A DNA stretch of 64,000 nucleotides from Sipunculus nudus (taxonomy: Eukaryota > Annelida > Sipuncula > Golfingiida > Sipunculidae): contig CM049320.1 of assembly GCA_026874595.1 (NCBI GenBank), positions 44,712,714 to 44,776,713 of the forward strand, written 5' to 3'. Under the pieces are notes generated by a model, which was given only the letters and a program-made list of their open reading frames with translations, did not search any database and had not been told where the DNA came from. This document shows, piece by piece, positions 57,235 to 64,000 of the stretch (within the stretch, counting starts at the first letter, position 1; every line of letters starts with the position of its first letter). Made by a program: the position numbers and the translations under genes.

Positions 57235-57965
57235 AGGCCCATATTTTGCGTTTGAAAATCTATTTATCTCCACTAGAATGACAGAGTGATCCGAGGACAG
57301 CCCTGGTAAAATATCGGAGTTAATAACATAAGATTTTAGTTCATTTGACAACAGAAAATAATCAAGTTTTCTTTGGATAAATGGAACAAGAGTTCTCCAG
57401 GTGTAGTTGTTACAATTCGGATGATGTGTTCTCCAAATATCAGTTATGTCATTTTCTGCTATAAGTTCTTCTATTAATGAGATTGTTAGCATTTTTGGTG
57501 TGTATTTCCCCCCTGGGCGTCAGCATTTGAAAGTGCACAGTTAAAATCCCCACCTATTATAATAGAAAAGGATTCGTAATCTGAAAAGGCTCTTATTTCT
57601 GTGATTATACATTTCATAAATCCAATCTGTTCATTTTCTTTATTAGGCATATAAATATTAATAATTAAAAATGGTGGTCCATATAATTCACAGTGAATAA
57701 GTATATATCTACCTTGAGTATCACATTTCGTTGTAAAACATTTAAATTTACCTGATTTCCAATCAAGACCATTACCCCTCGACTGTCGGTGCTACCGTGT
57801 GAAAAATAAGAAACTCCATGCCACTGATTCCGCCATGCATGTTCAGTGAATTTATCGCAATGCGCTTCTTGAAGAAAACATATACTTTCATTTCCCCCAT
57901 GTTTTGAAAACCAATTCAGGATTATCCTTCTTTTCCTACAATTCCTAAGTCCTCTGACATTGTGA
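57235..57965 (-). pseudogene. LINE ORF2 endonuclease domain
   Basis: Reading from about 57960: SHNVRGLRNCRKRRIIL, then ICFLQEAHCDKF (Glu metal ligand), then DSRGVMVLIG. Further on come GGDFNCALSNADA (about 57555-57515) and, after a frameshift, WRTLVPFIQRKLDYFLLS and LPGLSSDHSVILVEI (SDH catalytic block, about 57305-57260). The domain order is complete, with two or three frame breaks. Confidence 0.87.
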
Positions 57966-58243
57966 GAATATACAGCTTAATTTTCAACTCTGACAGGATA
58001 AAATTTGCAATTTAGTAACAAAATCTTTCTGCATCATTCGATCCATAGCAATGCAGTGTGATTACTCTTGTGTTCTATACAGCAAATTCCCATTGAATAT
58101 TGTAGCAGCACAGAATAAAACACAGGCATTAATAACGTCTCAGATAAACCCTCAATGTGAACCTGAACAACATGTAAACAGATAATTGAAAATAAAGTGA
58201 AGTTCATATAGTCAGGCGCTTTAATACCGCGGGTAATTCACTC

Positions 58244-58274
<31 letters not shown>

Positions 58275-58455
58275 TTGAAAAGCAAAATCACATACACAGC
58301 GTTTGAAGTCATGGTCTAATTCCGTCTGTATGGATCGTGACCCCGGCCAAGCCTTGGATTGTTCATGCCATGTCATGAGATCTCTGCGTGGGCGGTAAGT
58401 TTTTAACGGACCAGGTGTTCCTTTGGACTGTTCTTGTATTTAATCACTCGGGGGA

Positions 58456-58468
58456 CATGTCAGTTCTT
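58456..58468. repeat. target-site duplication, right copy
   Basis: CATGTCAGTTCTT, same as 54142-54154. Confidence 0.8.
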
Positions 58469-58469
58469 G

Positions 58470-59340
58470 TTTCCCAGGGTCTGAGTATCATATGATGCCG
58501 CAGATGGAGTACACCGACTTTAGTGTCATAAATCAGATCAATCGGTAGCCTTTTCAGTATGCTTTCTGACAACTCCTATCATGAGCAAGAAAATCCCGTT
58601 TTAACTCAGATATTGGTAAATCCCTCCGCAGTTTTGATGAATTCTGACCGTATAAATACAAACATGGCCTGCACGGGTTACTGGAGTCTGCTTACTTCTA
58701 CGAAATACAGTGTAGGTTGCTTTCATATCCTGGGGAAATTGTGATTAGACAGTGTATTCTTGCATAATTAAAAGAAATAAAACAACACTTTAACTGAAAG
58801 AGAATTTAAAACTCTGAACATTCAAATAACCATACTGCACTATTTCTACTGAAGTTTAGCATCGAGTTAGAGAATTCAAAATATCTAAGCAGATAGCATT
58901 ACTGCTGCTTAAAGTCACCATCAAGTAGGCACGGCCTAAATCAAAACTGGCAGCTTGGGGTCAGCCCCAGTGCTGACCTTAGCATGTGTTCATTGAACTA
59001 TACCTCGCTGGAAAGAGAGCAAGCTCTTCCCCATCCACAGGTTTTTTAGCCCAAGCAGGGTACACTGGGCGGAGTCACTGGCTGCCTGTAATTGGCTGTT
59101 AGCCAGTATTCATTTGATTGGCACCTGGGCCTGAGGAATGTTACAACAGGAAATGACTCGTTACCATAGAGACGAAGTTTGAAGTTTGGTCATTCATACC
59201 CTAATATGAAGATTATGGGCTGTTTACCATGATAAGAATGCAACACGGTGGAAGGCCACGGCGATACATTCTGAATATGTATTGTTTCACGACCAATCCA
59301 ATATATATGCCTCCAGAGTAGCGTTGTCACGGCTAAAGGA
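58470..59340. other. intron 3, nothing recognised
   Basis: No exon 4 motif of allantoinase (GF.CF block) and no other family seen. Confidence 0.4.
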
Positions 59341-59348
59341 GCCCACAT

Positions 59349-60005
59349 CACAGGCGCTTGAATAGCTGTTTGTGTTGATCTTGGTTTAAATAGTGTTCAA
59401 TTTACCTTAACAACAATCCCCTACCGTTTAATGAGCTTTAAACCATGTTATATCGTTGGCCGGTACTTGTTTATATAATAGATACACAAGGCCGGCTTCC
59501 AAGTCTGCGGACGAGTCTGTATCCATTAAGCGACGAACAGACAGATTTATCCCAGATTACTATTTCCATCATTATCAACCAATCAGGTGTTAGGTTCCAG
59601 GGGGGAATCCTTACTGCTGACCAAGACACATGGGGAATTCCTTGTTTGGGGTAACAGCTGCTTAATGGATCCAGACTAGTTACAAATAAGAGCTCATTAC
59701 ACGTGGTACACTGTGTGTATTGGAATTGTTGATGCTTTTATAGAAAGAAGAACTGGCCATTTAACCACTGTAAGTTTCTTCCCTCGAAAATCTTTGAAAT
59801 ATTTGGGAATTTCCATTGATTTCTTGTATCATCGCCAACTCGTCCGCAGACTTGGATGCCGGCCTTGTGTATCTATTATATAAACAAGTATCGGCAAATG
59901 ATATAACATGGTTTAAAGCTCATTAAACGGTAGGGGATTGTTGTTAAGGTAAATTGAACACTATTTAAACCAAGATCAACACAAATAGCGATAGAAGCGC
60001 CTGTG
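59349..60005. mobile_element. MITE family M7, full-length copy 2, 7-bp target duplication
   Basis: Terminal inverted repeats of about 160 bp: 59349-59510 starts CACAGGCGCTTGAAT and is the near-perfect reverse complement of 59848-60005 ending AAGCGCCTGTG. CCCACAT flanks both sides (59342-59348, 60006-60012). The 657-bp element has no coding frame, so it depends on a transposase elsewhere. The long inverted ends with 7-bp duplication were also seen at 31485-32002. Confidence 0.93.
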
Positions 60006-60093
60006 CCCACATTGAGGGGAAAGACAAGATTTTCTTTTATAATTGTTTCCTTAACATGTGACCCTTAACGGGCCGATGTCTCCTCGTTTTGCA

Positions 60094-60800
60094 TTTTGCT
60101 ATCAGAATAAATGCACAATACACCAAGCTGTCAGAATAAATGCACAATACGCCAAGCTGTCAGAATAAATGCACAATACGCCAAGCTGTCAGAATAAATG
60201 CACAATACGCCAAGCTGTCAGAATAAATGCACAATACGTCAAGCTGTCAGAATAAAAACACAATACGCCAAGCTGTCAGAATAAATGCACAATACGCCAA
60301 GCTGTCAGAATAAATGCACAATACGTCAAGCTGTCAGAATAAAAGCACAATACGTCAAGCTGTCAGAATAAATGCACAATACGCCAAGCTGTCAGAATAA
60401 ATGCACAATACGCCAAGCTGTCAGAATAAATGCACAATATGCCAAGCTGTCAGAATAAAAGCGCAACACGCCAAGCTGTCAGAATAAATGCACAAAACGC
60501 CAAGCTGTCAGAATAAATGCACCATACGCCAAGCTGTCAGAATAAATGCACGATACGCCAAGCTGTCAGAATAAATGCACAATATGCCAAGCTGTCAGAA
60601 TAATAGCGCAACACGCCAAGCTGTCAGAATAAATGCACAAAACGCCAAGCTGTCAGAATAAATGCACAATACGCCAAGCTGTCAGAATAAATGCACGATA
60701 CGCCAAGCTGTCAGAATAAATGCACAATATGCCAAGCTGTCAGAATAAAAGTGCAACACGCCAAGCTGCCAGAATAAATACACAATACATCAAGCGTGGA
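60094..60800. repeat. 29-bp minisatellite, about 24 units
   Basis: Units 'caagctgtcagaataaatgc' + 'acaatacgc' at a 29-bp period. Variants ('aaaagcgcaacacgc', 'acgatacgc', 'aatatgc') recur in blocks: the run 'aatatgc, gcaacacgc, acaaaacgc' occurs twice about 145 bp apart (five units), so it has some higher-order structure. Confidence 0.95.
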
Positions 60801-60804
60801 CAGA

Positions 60805-63360
60805 TCATTCTGCGATGAATGCGTGACAGCGTCAGATCAGGCCAAACAATGGTGAATTGCTGAGGTTTCATCGAGCACCAAGGTGGTTCCCAAAAATAGG
60901 TTTCTGAAATATTTCAAGGGAGTAAGATATATAAAATTTGTGTGTGTTGCTTAGTCTTGTAACAGCAGATTACACCTCACCATTCGATGCCAGCTGGAGA
61001 AGTTTTGAATTTTGTGATATAAAGGTATGAAGATCTGCTTGGTATGGTGATGGTTGCATTATAAAAATGTGCAGATAATCAAAGCATGTCAGTCAAGGGC
61101 ATGCTAACACAGGGAGTAATATGTGTATGTCTTCAGATACATACTTTTGTGATTTGTGCCATTCGGGCACTGCGCTATATTCCTACATCCATTGAACAAA
61201 CTACAGTAAAAAATACTCATCTGGTGTAGTGTCAAACGTGGAGCGTCCGGAACCAAATCCGCATTAAGATTCAGGATTTACACGCTCTGCCAAGGGCTGA
61301 ATTCTGGCCAGGGAAACTCCAGCGAAGATCTTTCCGAGAACACTAAGGAGTGATACTCAACCCTGTTTTGATTCATGACTTTGCATTAAATAGATTTATT
61401 CATGTAAATACTTTATAAAAGAAATATTTGGCACATGGAACAGGAATTGTTTCAGTGGCTGCGGTCAGCTTTGTTCTCGTATCATTCCTCATGTCCTGAT
61501 CAACAGGCTAATATTTTCTTCACAGAAGGAGTATATGGAGCCGTGTTACGAGAAGTTCTTTCCCATGCGCAGGCCAGTCAGCCTCCCGACATTATTTGCT
61601 GCTTCATTATCATCAGTGTATTGGTAGACTTCTTGCCTTGTGCAAGAAGCATCAATCTTCGGCTGTATTTGATGGAACCTTAGTAGAGAGTGTCTGTTCG
61701 TGATAATGGGTGCCTCCTCCATGATAATTGGCAGAGGATACGACTTTATTGTTTTTTTTAGCCAGACAAAACAACTCTGTAGTACACCTCCGGCGGTTAG
61801 CCTCATCCATGGAATGCGCGATATCAGTCTGTAGATATGAATCAAGAGTTAATCTATATATTATTAATCTATATATCAATATCCAGTGCCGGAGCCCTCT
61901 GTCAATGGCTCCTTCTATTTCAGCTGCAATTAGCTATCACCCTCCGGCTGTCCAATACCAAGTAACTTCTCTCTCGCGAAGCTTGGCACCATTACAACAC
62001 AGCATCGAGACGAAGTCCCGTGTCTGTTACTGGGAGCTATTCATATGGCTCAGAATACGACTTCCCCCAGGCTGACTGTTTGTACATACTGATGCTATGG
62101 CCCAACAAGGCTCTCCGGAGAAAAGTAGACCGGCCCGTCCGGTCTGTTCGCAGCTTCGATCAGGAACGCCCATCCTCTCACCGCGGCTACTGGCTTCCCT
62201 CCTATCCTCTCGATAACCCCGCTCTCTCCTTTTTCCCGGTACCTGACGTCACAAGCACCGCAGTCTCCTCCACCAATCAGCAGTACAATCCACTTGCTTC
62301 GCTGTCACAAGCATCAAAATTAGAGTAGACACGCCCCAAGGAGTTATACGTGGGAAATAACTACCCTAAAGCATTACAGAGGTTGACATAGACAGCTGGC
62401 ATCAACCTTGCTGCAGTCTTGCAGCGCTGACATATATAGTAAACAATACAAGCGCTGCAGCCTCTGGCGGGGAGAGTCTATACTATCTAAGTTTGTACGG
62501 ATCCGTACAGACCCTCAGACACGTATATGCCTTGTGAAGCGTGAAGACACCAAACAAAACCCAAATATTATAATTGTTACAGATGCTTAGACTCCGTTGG
62601 GACCAAAACTTTTGCTGGATGATCAGCATTAATGAAGTATGGGCACTTACTCTGGATGAAGTCAGACATTGCTTCATCTCCGTCTGGCCGATGGCGCTTT
62701 CCGGTTGGAACAACCAATAGGAAATTAGCATCATTGACAACACGCGATGTATGATGGGAAGGATGCTTATGTAAATTTGGTCTATCCTAGTGCACGGCAC
62801 TGGCATTCCTGGGAAAATCCCCCCTGAATTCATCTTTTGCATAGATTGCCCACCTAATTTGCATGGGATTCCTTTTCCGGCGGTGTCCAGTTGGCATGCA
62901 ACAACTGAACCCCGGCAGTTCAAAGGATAAAAAAACATTTACAGGCGCACATAAAGGTGATATATCGATTTAATTTGATACATAAAAAGTTTATTTCTAT
63001 ATATAAATACAAGATTGTTTCTCTATCGCAAAACAAGCAGTGATAATTCATGTTACAGGTCCCTCCATGTACGGCAAGGTGAACTCTCACCGCTAGACGG
63101 TCGGACATATCACAGATAAATGGAGTCCGTACGTGGCGGACTAGCATCAACCAAACGCCGTTGCTAAGAAAACAGGTTACAGCTCGAAAAAGAAACGAAC
63201 ACAAAAGGCGCCAGCGTTCTGCACTGGTCGCTAAATCTTTCTGAGATGCCGATATCAAATAGACCAGCTGCTACTCCTAACTTACATAAAATAAATATAA
63301 TCTGCCATATAATTACCCGATCACAATCCACATACATAAATAAAAAGTGACAGTCCTCTG
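60805..63360. other. intron 3, no gene recognised
   Basis: Several 60-150-codon frames on both strands were examined without recognising a family. A CRE-like TGACGTCA (about 62244-62251), a CCAAT word (about 62273) and an octamer ATTTGCAT (about 62857) occur but are isolated words. Confidence 0.3.
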
Positions 63361-63371
63361 GTGACACTCCA

Positions 63372-63930
63372 TGAGAATGGATGCCTGCACCATGATAACG
63401 GTTGCCTGCACCATGATAACGGTTGCCTCCTCCATGGTAACGGGCGACTCCTCCATGATAACGGGCGACTCCTCCATGATAACGGGCGACTCCTCCATGA
63501 TAACGGTTGCCTCCTCCATGATAACGGTTGCCTCCTCCATGATAACGGGCGACTCCTCCATGATAACGGGCGACTCCTCCATGATAACGGTTGCCTCCTC
63601 CATGATAACGGTTGCCTCCTCCATGGTAACGGTTGCCTCCTCCATGGTAACGGTTGCCTCCTCCATGGTAACGGTTGCCTCCTCCATGGTAACGGTTGCC
63701 TCCTCCATGATAACGGGCGACTCCTCCATGATAACGGGCGACTCCTCCATGATAACGGGCGACTCCTCCATGATAACGGTTGCCTCCTCCATGATAATGG
63801 TTGCCTCCTCCATGATTACGGTTGCGTCCTCCATGATAATGAGCGCCTCCTCCATGATAATGGGCGCCTCCCCCATGATAACGGTTGTCTCCTACATGAA
63901 AATGGATGACCCCTCCATGTTATTCCATGA
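63372..63930. repeat. 21-bp minisatellite, about 26 units, open in several frames
   Basis: Units 'ctcctccatgataacgggcga' and 'ttgcctcctccatgataacgg' alternate in blocks. Because 21 is a multiple of three and the unit lacks stops in most frames, long open frames arise on both strands (repeat peptides MEEATVI/MEESPVI on minus, HDNGCLL and MITVASS on plus). No start context, splice site or non-repeat domain supports a protein. A single unit-like piece also occurs near 61707-61730. Confidence 0.9.
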
Positions 63931-64000
63931 TAAACCTTCTCTTTGTGTCAGCAAACACCATGAAAGCCACAGGTTTAAAAGATAAAGATTACTGACTTCG

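Larger units (their letters stand above)
54155..58455 (-). mobile_element. 4.3-kb L1/Tx1-like LINE insertion
   Basis: Minus-strand element with a 3' end of AATAAA then an A run (about 54172-54151 on the + strand appears as T run and 'tttattt'). A 13-bp target duplication CATGTCAGTTCTT flanks it (54142-54154; 58456-58468). It carries a nearly full ORF2 in the order EN, RT, C-terminal domain, all with frameshifts. About 450 bp upstream of the EN start (58010-58455) is non-coding, includes a ~30-nt poly(C) tract at 58244-58273 and shows no ORF1, so the element is 5'-truncated or has lost ORF1. It lies in intron 3 of the allantoinase gene, antisense to it. Confidence 0.85.

Noticed and set aside
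60094-60800. CRISPR-like array of 29-bp repeats
   Set aside because: Units are contiguous with no unique spacers, and the context is a eukaryotic intron.
62230-62300. Promoter with CRE and CCAAT words
   Set aside because: Isolated short words without a transcript, TATA or downstream gene are expected by chance.
63313-63985. Repeat protein of 187-204 residues
   Set aside because: Open frames occur in three frames on both strands because of the 21-bp period; there is no unique domain, splice site or start context.
53731-64000. Further allantoinase exons
   Set aside because: I looked for the block that follows WGGV.P.N in the family (GF.CF and beyond) and did not see it; exon 4 is probably outside the window.

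Overview
This is AT-rich eukaryotic DNA from a large, repeat-filled genome. The interspersed repeats carry AGGTCA-type motifs, 'tgtccgtccg' simple repeats and tRNA-like SINE sequence, and the host gene is a urate-degradation enzyme. A marine invertebrate, most likely a mollusc, is the best guess, but no marker in the window proves it. There are no bacterial operons, rRNA genes or CRISPR arrays.

The only host gene I can support is an allantoinase on the + strand, in three exons whose splice sites and phases agree: 27555-27689, 46260-46411 and 53613-53730. Together they encode about 135 N-terminal residues, including the metal-binding His-x-His motif and the VDMPL-NS segment. The remaining exons must lie beyond position 64000. 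Introns 1 (18.6 kb), 2 (7.2 kb) and 3 (over 10 kb) are packed with mobile and tandem repeats.

Layout. 1-18.0 kb: upstream of the gene. It holds broken minus-strand L1/Tx1-like LINE pieces (reverse transcriptase 0.3-2.0 kb, endonuclease 4.3-4.8 kb, ORF1 14.5-18.0 kb). Two copies of a 2.4-kb interspersed repeat are also here, one of them inserted inside the LINE ORF1. 18-27.5 kb: a 0.2-kb MITE, a 3-kb degenerate repeat field with CTCF-like and nuclear-receptor-like motifs, a 337-bp MITE with TA target duplication, and a foldback element. 27.5-46.3 kb (intron 1): microsatellite, a three-unit tandem repeat, a MITE with 7-bp target duplication, a 46-bp tandem array, a 41-bp satellite with a 15-monomer (615-bp) higher-order repeat interrupted by a SINE-bearing insert, and a third copy of the 2.4-kb repeat. 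46.4-53.6 kb (intron 2): a ~67-bp minisatellite whose monomer is a copy of the exon-2/intron-2 splice junction, split by a decayed Ty3/Gypsy-type element with inverted (not direct) terminal repeats and by a probable solo LTR. 53.7-64 kb (intron 3): a nearly complete 4.3-kb LINE with a 13-bp target duplication, the full-length copy of the 7-bp-duplication MITE, a 29-bp minisatellite and a 21-bp minisatellite.

The points I rate most unusual are the minisatellite that grew out of a real exon-intron junction and fills the intron with decoy 5' splice sites, the inverted-repeat-flanked Gypsy coding region, the transposon family with exact 7-bp duplications, the intronic higher-order satellite, and repeat families that spread receptor-type and CTCF-type binding motifs. 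Homology calls rest on reading translated motifs by eye; no database search was possible.
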